64,000 bases of DNA from Ehretia macrophylla (taxonomy: Eukaryota; Streptophyta; Magnoliopsida; Boraginales; Ehretiaceae): contig CM075773.1 in the NCBI GenBank assembly GCA_037974665.1, positions 33,428,853 to 33,492,852 on the forward strand, given 5' to 3'. A program made the position numbers and the translations under genes. Below, one piece after another: positions 35,077-45,434 of the stretch (position 1 is the first letter of the stretch; the number at the start of each line of letters is the position of its first letter). Under the pieces are notes generated by a model, which was given only the letters and a program-made list of their open reading frames with translations, ran no database searches and was not told the DNA's origin.

Positions 35077-37020
35077 CACTACAAAAAAAAAAAAAAAATA
35101 ACTGTCAAATGCGAAGGCCAATTTCCATCGCCAAAAGGGTCAAGGCGACAGCAAAGGGACAAAAATCGTCCGTCGCCCAAAATACCATCGCCAATTTGCC
35201 CCATTGTAGCCTTTGGCAACAACATTTTAGTCCGTCTCCAAAAAATAGTCATCTTCACACCGTCGCAAATAAAACTTCGTCTCCAATTCATCTCCAACCG
35301 CATTCTGTCTCCAATCATATTCTGTTTCCAAGCCGTTTCCAATCACATTCTGTCTCCAATTACTTAGTCTCTATGCCATCGCCAATTTTTAAATAATTTT
35401 TTTAGGCAATTTTTATAATTATAATAGCAGAATTAAATGTTTTTTTGAAATGTCAAATTCATATAAAAAATTTAATTACAAAATTTTATTAAAATGTTGA
35501 CAATTAAAATTAAATACTCATAAAACATAAATTTAAAATTACAAATTGTTTTGGTTAATTACATATGTAGCACAATATGATCTTGAACAATCATATATGT
35601 ATAACTAAATGCACAAGCTCTAATATTTCCCACCCAGCACTTGCATCTCAAATTCCTTCCATTCTTTGAGGGACATGAAGTGTTTTCCCATTCTCATAGT
35701 TTGCAGCTTACTGTACACAAATCAGATATAAAATCTTTAATAAACTTGCAATAGATAGAATAAAATATGGTCATTCGTATAAGATGTTTGGCTTCAGTTA
35801 TACAAGGCTATGTAAAATATTATAGCTTTTGGATTAGAGCTTTTGTAAATTTGATGTAGTAAAATTACATGGCAAATCTCCAGTTAGAAATTATATTATT
35901 ATGCAATTCAATTTGGAAGGCATTCAAGATGAAAGGACTTCATTACATATTAGCTTTATGTATAATTTAAAAGATATCAGTCATCTTTCTTCTTAATCTC
36001 ATTGATAATATAGTATACCACTTCATCTCCTCACAAAAACTTCCCTAAGCTAACAAGTAAATAAAGATTTACATGCGTGCATAGATATAGAGTGAGACAG
36101 GAAATAGAAACTGACAACAATATGTATGGTTTATGTTTGTACAGAGAATTGAAATGGTGAAGACTCTCCAAAAAAATGAAATACAACATGTATTAAAAGG
36201 CAAAAGCAATTACCATTACAAATTCCACAAATGCAATACGAGTAGAATGTTATATTTTATTTATTTATTTTTTGTTTAAGGAACACTAAAAAGACTATAC
36301 AAATTTTAATTTCAATAAATAATTAAAACTAGTTTTTTTTTTAAATCAAGACACACTTACAATTATATTATTTTTTTCCTTTTATCAAACTATAAATCTT
36401 AACATTACTAATTTAATTAATTAAACTAATTAAAATAAATACATAAACAAAATTTAAATTTATTTAATTGATTAATTAATCTTAAGCATTAATTATTCAA
36501 AATTATTACTACGTACTAATAAATGAAATTAGATATTTAAATAATTAATATGTATTAAATGAACAAAAATATTATGTTAATTATATAATTAACTAATAAG
36601 GTGTTAAATAGATAATATTAATTATATTTTAATTAGTTATCTATTTAGTTAATATACTAAATATTAAATTAACATATTTAATATTTAAATTATTGCATTT
36701 CAACCTTGTTTTTAATTATCTAAAATTTAATATTTAATTAAGTTGTCTCTATGTCGTTGCCAATTGAAGACGGTTTGAAAACGTTATATGTATGTCATTT
36801 CCAAATAGTTGCCAATTAGAGACGACATATCTATGTCGTCTCCAAGTAGTCGTTAACTGAATACTTTTGGAGATGGATTATAAGGTCATCTCAACACTGT
36901 CGCCATTTAAAAATGACTTACCTACGTCGTCTTCATTTCGTCTCCAATTTGTCACAATGTCTGGCAACAAAAATTTCTGACCAAATTGACGACGGATTGT
37001 CGCTATAACATATGCAATAG
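35077..37020. mobile_element. CACTA-like transposon relic
   Basis: A CACTACAAAAAAA terminus at 35077 is followed by a GC-richer zone dense in gtcgccaa, ccatcgcc and gtctccaat words (35110-35390). A matching zone of gtcgtctccaa, tcgccatt and gacgacgg words lies at 36745-37010. Clustered subterminal repeats with a GCGACGG flavour are typical of plant CACTA elements. The right terminus is not recognisable and no target duplication was found, so limits are approximate. The AT-rich middle contains an exon-like stretch (35620-35710, minus) but no transposase. Confidence 0.5.
35620..35710 (-). pseudogene. Exon-like fragment inside the CACTA-like relic
   Basis: On the minus strand an acceptor (tgtacag) precedes a short open frame ending in TAG at 35620. 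The peptide contains GKHFMSLKEWKEFEMQVLGG, which has natural codon content and looks like a last exon. I do not recognise the family. It could be captured host DNA or a transposon gene fragment. Confidence 0.3.
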
Positions 37021-37394
37021 CAAAAAATAAGAAACTCCACTTTAACATAATAATATTTTTCAGTCACGGAATAAATCTTCTATATCAAGTTAAAGAAGTT
37101 GCCTAATACTTGGAATGACAGCATAAAGTTGTTTCTCTATTAAAAACTCAATTTACTTTCCAATTGAAACGGGAGAGAGAGAGAATAGCGCTTTGATGCA
37201 TGATTGCAATATGGAAGAAACCCAACTTACCTTTCCAAAATAATCATCAGATGATATTAATTAAGAAAACAGCCCAAAATTTGCCTACCAAGGAAATCAT
37301 TCTTATACTATTACTTGTTATATATTCTGCTAAACCCTTCTCATACTGCTCACATACCATATTATACAGTAACAACAAACCCTAGATAGTTTGC
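37021..37394. other. B3 gene upstream region
   Basis: AT-rich DNA. A gagagagagaga-type stretch at 37170-37182 and a TATA-like ttatatattc near 37318 lie above the B3 start codon. No other feature was seen. Confidence 0.4.
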
Positions 37395-38372
37395 ATGATG
37401 GCAAATAATGAAGGTTTGTCTTCTGATTCATCGATGAAGTTAGACCCTTCTCTCGCTGTTTCTGCTTCTGAATCGTCAAAAATAACAAAAACAGACATGA
37501 AAGTTGAGAAACACAGCCCCGAAGCAAAAGAAGATGAAAACAAGGTGGGTAGTGTCTCATCTTTTAAGCTGTTTGGTGTTGTTATTAACGCAAGCTGTGC
37601 CCAAAGCGACGAAACAAACAAGCCAGACAATACCCAGAAGGCTGAAAAAATTTCTATTGGTTTTGATCGTAAGAGGATGTTGCCTAGTTGTTTTGGTGAT
37701 ATTGATGTGTCCTTGAACGATGGAGGCACTAGTACTATTACTACTAAAAGTTCAAGAAAAGAAAACACAGGCAAAGAGGCTGTTGACAATGCATCAATGG
37801 TGATCACTGTGGCCTGGAAAGATTCAAGCTCTAGTTCTTCAACTTCAAGAAAAGGCAAAGATTTTGAGATTTCGACAATGGTGAAGATGATGGCTGCCAA
37901 GACGCAGAATTTACAACAGCAGAGGCGTTGGGATGCTTCCAGGAGGCATAATTTACAAGAATCGCATGAAGGGCCCTGGAATATTCAGAAAACGCTAACC
38001 CAATGTGATGTTGATCAATCATGTAGGCTCTTGATTGGAAAGCAACTCATTGACAAATATGTCTTGCCCTTCATGACTGATGCGCAAGCAGCAAGTGTCC
38101 AGACTAAAGAAGGGGTTGCCGTGCAAGTGTTGGATGTTGACACCAACACTATACATCAATTGGTGCTGAAGCAATGGAAGACTGGTAGCTTCGTGCTCAC
38201 AAGCAGCTGGACCAAAGATTTCGTGAAGAAGAGGAATCTTAAGGTTAATGATAAGATTGGGCTTTACTGGGATGCGAACAATTCAAGATTTAACTTTAGG
38301 GTTATCAAAAGGAGTGATCATCAGGGTGAGGCTTCAAGTTCAGCAAATCATAATTCTTGCAAAGACAAGTAA
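37395..38372 (+). CDS. B3 DNA-binding-domain protein (325 aa)
   Basis: Single-exon nuclear regulator. Residues 1-190 are low-complexity, rich in Ser, Lys and Asp, with basic patches (DRKRM near 91, RRWDASRR near 177-184). The motif FKLFGVVI at 57-64 matches the (R/K)LFGV repression signature known from plant RAV-type B3 and class B heat-shock factors. The B3 fold covers about 199-307: CRLLIGKQLIDKYVLPF, then VQVLDVDTN, WKTGSFVLTSSWTKDFV and LKVNDKIGLYWDANNSRF. These are the usual elements of the DNA-contacting barrel and resemble small single-B3 proteins of the REM/At1g05920-like kind. A second in-frame ATG follows at once, so the start could be 37395 or 37398. The target site is unknown. Confidence 0.88.
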   Translation: MMANNEGLSSDSSMKLDPSLAVSASESSKITKTDMKVEKHSPEAKEDENKVGSVSSFKLFGVVINASCAQSDETNKPDNTQKAEKISIGFDRKRMLPSCFGDIDVSLNDGGTSTITTKSSRKENTGKEAVDNASMVITVAWKDSSSSSSTSRKGKDFEISTMVKMMAAKTQNLQQQRRWDASRRHNLQESHEGPWNIQKTLTQCDVDQSCRLLIGKQLIDKYVLPFMTDAQAASVQTKEGVAVQVLDVDTNTIHQLVLKQWKTGSFVLTSSWTKDFVKKRNLKVNDKIGLYWDANNSRFNFRVIKRSDHQGEASSSANHNSCKDK

Positions 38373-39169
38373 TCTCATTATAAGCCATATTTATATATAT
38401 ATATATATATGGTGGTTAAAAACATGTAGGTTAACTTAGAGCTTTGGAGAAGTAGAAAACTGATCAGTAAGTCCTTAATTATATTTTCTAGTTTGGTACA
38501 CTATGCGTGCAGTTGATCATGGATTTTCTTGAATTAATTTCTTGTTCTCCATATTGTATTTTCATGGTTCCCCTCATCGATCGTATCTGTGATTCGAATT
38601 CATGGGTTGTTTTTGTATTGTTATGATCGAGTTTGCATCTTAAATTGGAGTTTATGAATCTAAATCTTGTTCTTTTTTTTAATTTCTTACTTTTTTTGGG
38701 CAAAAATGTGTACTGTTTCTGTCTTTTCTTTATTCTTTTTCCCTCATTAGATAATGTTGTTGTTGTGGAATTTAGGGTTTCTTGGCTGTACCAGCCGAAG
38801 TAAATCATGAATTTTTTTTTTCTAACCCGGGAAAAGATCACACTCAACGTACCAATCCACAAGATATTAGATCGAATTAGTCACCACCCAACGACATCAA
38901 ATGTGACAGGCTGGCGTCCCTTCATTAACCTAACAGTTGAATGTGAACAATACAGCAATTTAAGTCATGAATTTGTGTTTCTTTAAAAAGTGTAATCAAG
39001 AAAATAAACTGGACTAGTGTTAATTGTTTTTTGATGATGCAAAATATTCAAAAGAAATTGAAGAATCTGAATAATCAACAAAAAATTGAAGAATATATGC
39101 ACTAAATCTATGATATAATGTTACATCTCAATATATGTAAACAAACAGCAAAAACAATAACAAATAAAA
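38373..39169. other. 3' flank of the B3 gene
   Basis: A short (TA)n run (38392-38410) lies just after the stop codon. The remaining sequence is non-coding by inspection. Confidence 0.45.
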
Positions 39170-39243
39170 TGTCTGAGCCCGGGTTCAAACCGGGAACCCT
39201 TGGTGTGCGAGACTAGCGTGACAACCAACTACACCACCCAGAC
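39170..39243 (-). pseudogene. Degenerate tRNA-Val copy with a CGC anticodon
   Basis: On the minus strand the 74-nt body is the tRNA-Val gene of 34436-34509 with several changes. The acceptor stem and T stem are intact. The 3' side of the anticodon stem reads ACCAA against CTAGT, leaving two mismatches. The loop is CTCGCAC, changing anticodon CAC (Val) to CGC (Ala). The T loop has ttTgaac. The broken anticodon stem argues for a pseudogene, though the A and B box regions persist. Confidence 0.8.
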
Positions 39244-39281
39244 ACACGCCTTTGTTTTCCTCAAAGACATAATATCTTCTA

Positions 39282-39797
39282 GGGAAAAATTTCACAAATA
39301 GTCCCTATTATTATTCAATTGTCTCAGTTTAGTCCTTATTGTTATCTAATTATCTTAGTTTAGTATTTATTATTTTATTTGTCTCAATTTAGTCCTTATT
39401 GTTTGTAAAAAAAATTCAATTTCGTCCCTATTGTTTAAAATTTCTCAATTTCGTCCTTATTATTTCTCAAAAAGTTTCAATTTTGTCTTTATTATTTTTA
39501 AAAAGTTTTAATTTCATCCCTATTATTTTCTTAAGTTTCAAATTCGTCCCTATTATTCAATGACTAAATTGAAATTTTTTGAGAAACAATAAGGACGAAT
39601 TTAAATTTTTTTAAAATAATAAAGACGAAATAGAAACTTTTGGCAAACATTAAGGATGAAATTGAAAAATTTTAAACAATAGGGATGAAATTGAAATTTT
39701 TGAAAAAATAATAAGAATTAAATTGAGACATTTTAAATAATAAGGACCAAACTAAATTTTTTTACAAATAATAAGGATTAAATGTAAAATTTTCCCT
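39282..39797. mobile_element. Foldback MULE-like element, copy 2
   Basis: 516 bp, palindromic along its length. The ends GGGAAAAATTTCAC and GTAAAATTTTCCC enclose the same ~35-bp modules as at 24853-25278 (tttagtccttattgttt, aaaagtttcaatttt, gtccctattatt). The flanks tatcttcta (39273-39281) and tatctttta (39798-39806) match at 8 of 9 bases. Confidence 0.82.
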
Positions 39798-40675
39798 ATC
39801 TTTTAGCTACGACAATCTTTTACAATACATCCATTTTATCACAAGGAATAGCGAAGACCATGCGACCAAAAATGAACTCTTGAGTCAATTGCGTCATTTT
39901 ATGCATGTTTAGGAAACTGGAACAATATGCAAGCCTAAAAATATAAAGAAAATTATCCATTGGAAATGCAACATATATTTGTTGACAATCAAAAATTTTG
40001 TTATTTGACCGATGATGGGTAATCCATCTCCCTCTTTTTTTCAGCTAGGAAAAGATCTTGTGGTCAAGGTTCCAAATTATACAAATCAATCTATTGAGCA
40101 CGGTATTAGCAAAAATTCTATTTCTAGCACCTAGCTAGGAAGACGGTGACATGCAACTGAATAGCTATATTCCTATGATATAAAGTACTCCCTCTCCGTT
40201 TCATAAAAATAGACTTTGTTTCCTCTTTTACTTATTATATATTATAGTCCACTTTTCTTTTTAAAAAGATAGATAATTTATTAGTTTCCTTGATATACTC
40301 TTATTTAATGTGCATTTTTTTCAATAATTGTACCATTAATCAATTATAGTTAAACTTATTACTTTAACTATATTAACTATATTTTTTTAATTTGTGTGAA
40401 AATGAAAATAAGATTATCTTTTGTAGAACGGAAGGGGTACTTAGTTTTGAAACATGCACTAATGGTTTCAAAAGTTGTGCCTATTCAGAAAGATAATGTT
40501 TCTGCTATACATGTTTATATAAATTTTCTCTTTTGAACTAAGCTATTTGCATCGCTTGGAGTTTTGATATACGGAAACTATTATAAACCCTTCGGAACCA
40601 ATTACTATTTAAATATTTTTAAAATTCAATTAAACCACGCTTGCTTTTATTAAAAAATCTGGTGTATTAATGGGA

Positions 40676-40800
40676 TATTTAGTGGCTTTTACAAGCCATA
40701 CGGGAATCATGAATGGTGAGAGTGCCTACAATATGGTTGAGCCTCATGGTGAAAAAATCAGAAAGATATGTTTGTGGCATATTGGAATATTGAATAGCTC
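40676..40800 (+). promoter_or_regulatory. Conserved OCT upstream block (gene-oriented copy)
   Basis: Lies about 520-640 bp upstream of the OCT start at 41319. Its words ttacaagccatacgg, gtgcctacaat, catggtgaaaaaatc and ggcatattggaatattgaat are the reverse complement of the blocks at 32205-32515 and 18388-18475. Position and orientation relative to the start codon are similar to those at the first OCT gene. Confidence 0.55.
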
Positions 40801-41110
40801 CGCTCCAAGCAATCAGGATATGATGTTGATCGTCGTGGTGAAAACTGAGCAAGAAGAAAATGACAAGCAACCACATGGTGTATTTCCGACCACAAAAGAA
40901 AAACCACATGGTGTATTAAACAGATTTTGCAATAAATTCTATTTGATAATAATTGTCCTTTGCAATAAATTCTGTTGCATATAATTGTCAGTTCATTAAC
41001 TTCATGTGGCCAGTAATTTTCTCAGTGGTAATTTCTCTGAATGAGTCTCTATGCAGCAAGGTTCAAAAGCTAAATGTTTTATCTCCCTCGCTAGTGTTTT
41101 TTTTTTTTTC

Positions 41111-41119
41111 TATAAATAG
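41111..41119 (+). promoter_or_regulatory. TATA box of the OCT gene at 41319
   Basis: tataaatag is a strong plant TATA box about 200 bp before the start codon. It follows a poly(T) run. No competing TATA of this quality lies nearer the gene. Confidence 0.6.
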
Positions 41120-41318
41120 AGATTGAAGTTTTGAACTAAGATACAATATATAGTTATCCGACTATTTCACCAATTTTTGAGTTTATATATTTTTGTTTAG
41201 CCAATATATGAGTTGAGCAAACCCCATATTACGTGCCAAATCTCTCTCAAAGAGCTAGCTTCGCCATACTCATGCTTTAGACGAAATCAATTAGAGCACG
41301 TTACAAAATCTTGAACAA

Positions 41319-42881
41319 ATGGATGATTCAATTCCTTTGCTCAACGTCTCTGCTCCAGCTCCTGAGGCGAACAGTCCAGCGCCAGATGCTTCACTCGAAG
41401 AGCTTATCGAACCATACATTACAGACTTGACAAGCCCACTCGCCTTGCAAGCCTTCCTTGCTACCATGGCTGCCATTTTTGTGGGACAACAAACATTTAT
41501 TTCTATCTTCACTGATGCTAAGCAAACATGGCAGTGCACACAGCAAGTAGGAACCACAATATGCAATCTAGGGTCCAACATCTGCGAGCTCCCTTCAGAT
41601 ACGTGGACATGGGACAAGCCTGCATGTACATCCATCGTATCTGAATGGTTCCTCCAATGTGCTGGTAATTCAACAATCACAGGCCTACCCGCATCATCTT
41701 TCTTCATCGGCAGTTTGGCTGCTGGACTAGTTCTCTTCTTCATTGGTGATTCATACGGCCGCAAGAAAGTGCTGTTAAGCTCGACTCTAATCATGTCTAT
41801 GGCTTCATTCTTAACTGCCTTCGTGAACAATGTCTGGATCTATTCAGCCTTGAAATTTTTAATCGGGTATGGCTGTGGACAAATTGGATCGTGCGCGCTC
41901 GTGCTAGCAACAGAGAGTGTTGGAAAACAATGGCAGGGAAGAGTTGCAACTATCCGATTCTTGTTTTTCACCGTTGGTTTTGCAACCTTACCAGCTATAG
42001 CTTATATATGCAGAAATAGTTCCTGGAGGATCCTTTATCTCTTAACATCAATTCCTGCAATTTTGTACTGTTTATTGCTTCAATTTTGTGCTTTTGAATC
42101 TCCCAGATGGCTACTTGCACACGGGCATGAACAAGAGGCTCTTGCAATTTTGATGAAATTTGCCCGACCTGATATTAAAGACTTGAGCAAGTACTTTTCA
42201 GAAGTATCTGCAAAAGCAAATCAAGATCAAAAGTTGGAGGTCAATAACAAGCAAGCATTTAAAATTTTGTTCACAACAAGAAGGCACTTTCAACAATTAT
42301 TGTTAGCTATGATCATTGCTTTTGGATCTGGGATGATGTACTATGGGCTGCCATTAGCACTTGGCAACTTGGGATCAAATGCATATCTAAGTGTTGCATC
42401 CAATGCCTTACTAGAGGTACCATCAGTTTTGCTGATATTGTTTACTGCATCCAAGTGGAAGAGAAGAAGTTCATTATTGGCATTTAGCATATTCAGTGGT
42501 GCCTGCGGTATAATATTGTGTTTCATGGGCGAATGGAAGGCAATACAAATGGGTTTGCAGCTAGCATCTTTCTTTAGTGCTTGTACACACGCTGCTTTCT
42601 TGGTAATATACGCAACAGAGTTGTTCCCAACCAAGGTGAGAAACACTGCGGTTTCAATGGTGTTTCAAGCATTGTCATGTGCTGGTGCACTCAGTCCGGT
42701 CTTGATTGCTGCAACAGGAGATGGCAACGAGGTTCTACCGTATGGAGTTTTTGGGGCTTTAATCATTACAACTGGATCACTAGCAATTTTTTTGCCAGAA
42801 ACATTGTATGGTGCAACCCTCGTTGATGATAACAAGGATGAACAAGCTGATCATAAAAGTTATGTGGTGAGCATTGTGTAG
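41319..42881 (+). CDS. Organic cation/carnitine transporter-like MFS protein, intronless (520 aa)
   Basis: Intact open frame starting MDDSIPLLNV. Features follow the family: GQQTFISIFTDAK after the first span, a shorter Cys loop (C73, C82, C89, then CAGNS), MFS signature GDSYGRKKVL (143-152), SVGKQWQGRVATIRF, loop motif FESPRWLLAHG near 259, and an ELFPTKVRNTAVSM segment before the last spans. The C-terminal tail is acidic, ending SIV. About twelve hydrophobic segments fit a single-chain membrane carrier. It lacks the ~15-residue loop segment found at 26364 and 54316. It lies in the opposite direction to the two left copies. Substrate specificity is inferred from the family only. Confidence 0.93.
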   Translation: MDDSIPLLNVSAPAPEANSPAPDASLEELIEPYITDLTSPLALQAFLATMAAIFVGQQTFISIFTDAKQTWQCTQQVGTTICNLGSNICELPSDTWTWDKPACTSIVSEWFLQCAGNSTITGLPASSFFIGSLAAGLVLFFIGDSYGRKKVLLSSTLIMSMASFLTAFVNNVWIYSALKFLIGYGCGQIGSCALVLATESVGKQWQGRVATIRFLFFTVGFATLPAIAYICRNSSWRILYLLTSIPAILYCLLLQFCAFESPRWLLAHGHEQEALAILMKFARPDIKDLSKYFSEVSAKANQDQKLEVNNKQAFKILFTTRRHFQQLLLAMIIAFGSGMMYYGLPLALGNLGSNAYLSVASNALLEVPSVLLILFTASKWKRRSSLLAFSIFSGACGIILCFMGEWKAIQMGLQLASFFSACTHAAFLVIYATELFPTKVRNTAVSMVFQALSCAGALSPVLIAATGDGNEVLPYGVFGALIITTGSLAIFLPETLYGATLVDDNKDEQADHKSYVVSIV

Positions 42882-44629
42882 AAATGTAACATTAATGGTG
42901 GTCTACTATATTGATTTTGTTTCGGATCAATCTATATTGATTGACTAATTCCCTAACTTTTTGTTGATGTTTTGGAATAAGAGAAATGTGAATATTTATG
43001 TGGAGTATATATTTGATTTGTAATGATGTTTGGTTAGAGCATTTCTCCATGCTATTGGAGGATATCAATAAATACTCTTTTCTTTTTGGAATTTGGATAT
43101 CATGATTCTCTAACCGATATTCATAGTTTTTTATTGTTTTGGTGTTCTTTGGCTCTCTTGTAATGTTGGAGTTCTATGGCTCTCTTGATTTTTTAGATCT
43201 CTATGATTCATATTTTGTGGAGCTTTTAGTCAGATTACAATTGTATTATATATCTCAATTTTATAGCTGAAATTTGTTTCTAGAATTCACTAGCTAGCTT
43301 CATAATCTGAACTCGATCTGACTTGAGTTGTCTTGAGATTTTGATTCAATCTTTACTACTTGACTTTGAATTCTTAGATCTTCAAAGTTGTGTAATCTAT
43401 ACATTTCTTTGAATTTTTTCTCTGTAATCTTTGAATTTTTAAACTCCAAAATTTTCTTTAATTTTTTAACTTGATTTCCGACACTTTCATCTCTAAGTCA
43501 ATATCAAAGGCAAGTCTGATTCTCAGACTTAGTATCTTATATATATAAGAGAGAGGCTTGTCTTATAAGGGTTAGCTAGTTTCCCAAAAGCTATGCAAGG
43601 AATGGCCAGCGAAAGTGTATTGGGGAGTTGAAGAAAAACACATATATCGGAAAATCCAAACCCAACAAAGTATTTTGTCGTTAGTATTCTTTTCGATCTC
43701 TACACATTTTAAAGACCACTAGAAAATTCCCTCTACCCCGATCGTACTCCAACTTGGTAGTTTCAGGTTGTTTAGAGTTGAGCATTGGGATTTGACAGCT
43801 CACTTAAAAGAGCTCCCTTTTATTTTCTTGTAAATAGAATTAATGATAAAGAGCGATTTCTGGTTTATATGCAATATGTGTTGATGGCCCTTTCAATATA
43901 TAATTTCTTCTTCTGTATGTAAAACAAGAATAAATAAATAAATCTATCAATTTCTGAGATGCTTCATGAAGTGCTTCTTATGTCCCGCAGGTATTGGAAC
44001 AACATCAACTTATATTCAGAAATTGTTCATCTCAGCATCAGGTATTTATAAATGAATAAATAAACAGGAGGACATCAAAGGGGCATTCCTGGATATCAGG
44101 ATTTGGATCCTTTCATTTCTTAGTTATGTCATTTCGGAAATGATGTATTGTGCACTATCGGATTTGTCTCTTTCAAACAATAGTCGTCATTCATTTTAAA
44201 ATTTATTTCAAATACGTTTTTAAAATTAGTAGCTTATTAATTTAGATCAGACGGATGAGACTAAAAAGAAACAAATTCAATAACCTACAATACACGTTAT
44301 ATATTTCTGAAATAACAGAAATAAGAAATGAAAGGATCTTTTACCCATTGCAAATTGGCAATAGGAAGAAGAAAACAAAAACGACTTATGCCAATTTGAC
44401 GCTTTATGTATGCATGTGTTGCCTTCACCAAGCATCAAGCACTGGAATGCTGCTTGTATTATCCAGTGCTACAATGAAAACATCATCGCCCTTTGGCTTC
44501 TTGTATCCATTCCTTGGATGCAGTCATAAATAAAAGAGAGCTTTAACAGCTCACATCTATTTCATGAAAGCATATAGTGATAACTGAAGCAATATAACAC
44601 TGCACATAATAGAATCTAAATATTGGTTC
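42882..44629. other. 3' flank of OCT gene and spacer
   Basis: Non-coding by inspection except for an exon-like stretch at about 44428-44528 on the minus strand, listed separately. The last five bases, ggttc (44625-44629), are the left target duplication of the Copia element. Confidence 0.45.
44428..44528 (-). other. Unidentified exon-like fragment
   Basis: One minus-strand frame reads NGYKKPKGDDVFIVALDNTS followed by SIPVLDAW and a stop. The composition is protein-like and unlike the surrounding AT-rich DNA, but I do not recognise a family and see no clear splice acceptor. It may be a gene relic. Confidence 0.25.
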
Positions 44630-45030
44630 TGTTATAAAATAATTACTATAAAGACAATAATATAAGAAAAAACTGAGAGAATTTTATTGATTTCACTATT
44701 AATTTTGAATTACAATGAAGCCTATTTATAGGAAAAATATACTATACAATTACTATTCACACATCACTATTTGCACAATACCCAAAAATCAGCATTATTT
44801 GAACAGTAACTGTCGATGGTACTATTTACATAGTAACTGTCGGCGACATTATTCACATAGTACTATTGGCATGGCACTATTTGCACGATAACTATCGATG
44901 ATACTATTTGCACAGTAATTTTCGGTGGTACTATTCACATAGTACTATTCATCTGCCAATAACTTGTTCGTGTATGAGTATCAATATTTTGCATAAGTCG
45001 TGAATATCCATTATCCAATATTTCATAACA
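44630..45030 (-). repeat. 3' LTR of the decayed Copia element (expanded)
   Basis: 401 bp against 307 in its partner. The excess lies at about 44815-44950, where a ~30-bp unit (actattyrcacagtaactgtc-like) is repeated about five times with variations. The partner has one or two units. Confidence 0.88.
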
Positions 45031-45434
45031 CTCCCCCTTGGATATTCACCGAAAGAAATATGTCTCATTAAAATCGTTGTCAAGTAAAATCCAATGGGAT
45101 AAAAACTTGACGAAGGAAAAAGAATGCAGTACATATGTCTCTCCCTCTTGTGAGTATATCAATCACAAAGTCTACTTATGTCAATCTTGATAACTAGTTT
45201 ATTGTGAGCAACACTTTTTGGATGCACTAGCAACATTATCACTTTTCTGGATTTGACGAGCACTTATATCACATCCCTTTTGAGTTCATGCACAATTAGA
45301 ATTTTAGTGTGACATACTTTGTATTTGGCCTGTCTTGTTAAAACCTTACCAAGAAAAACCCAGTGCATGGGAAAAACCTTGGTAAAGAAAAAAGAGTACA
45401 GTGCCGAAAATACCTTCTCCTCCTCATTGCAACC

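Larger units (their letters stand above)
39798..41318. other. OCT upstream region (third intact gene)
   Basis: AT-rich spacer. It includes the reversed OCT upstream block at about 40676-40800 and a TATA box at 41111-41119. The open frames here simply run through the conserved block and are not convincing genes. Confidence 0.5.

Noticed and set aside
35007-35396. 129-codon open frame and its minus-strand partner
   Set aside because: Produced by the repetitive gtcgccaa/gtctccaa zone of the CACTA-like relic, with low-complexity composition.
40670-40984. 104-codon open frame as a small gene
   Set aside because: It spans the conserved OCT upstream block, and the matching blocks at 32.2, 32.4 and 61.2 kb do not keep the frame.
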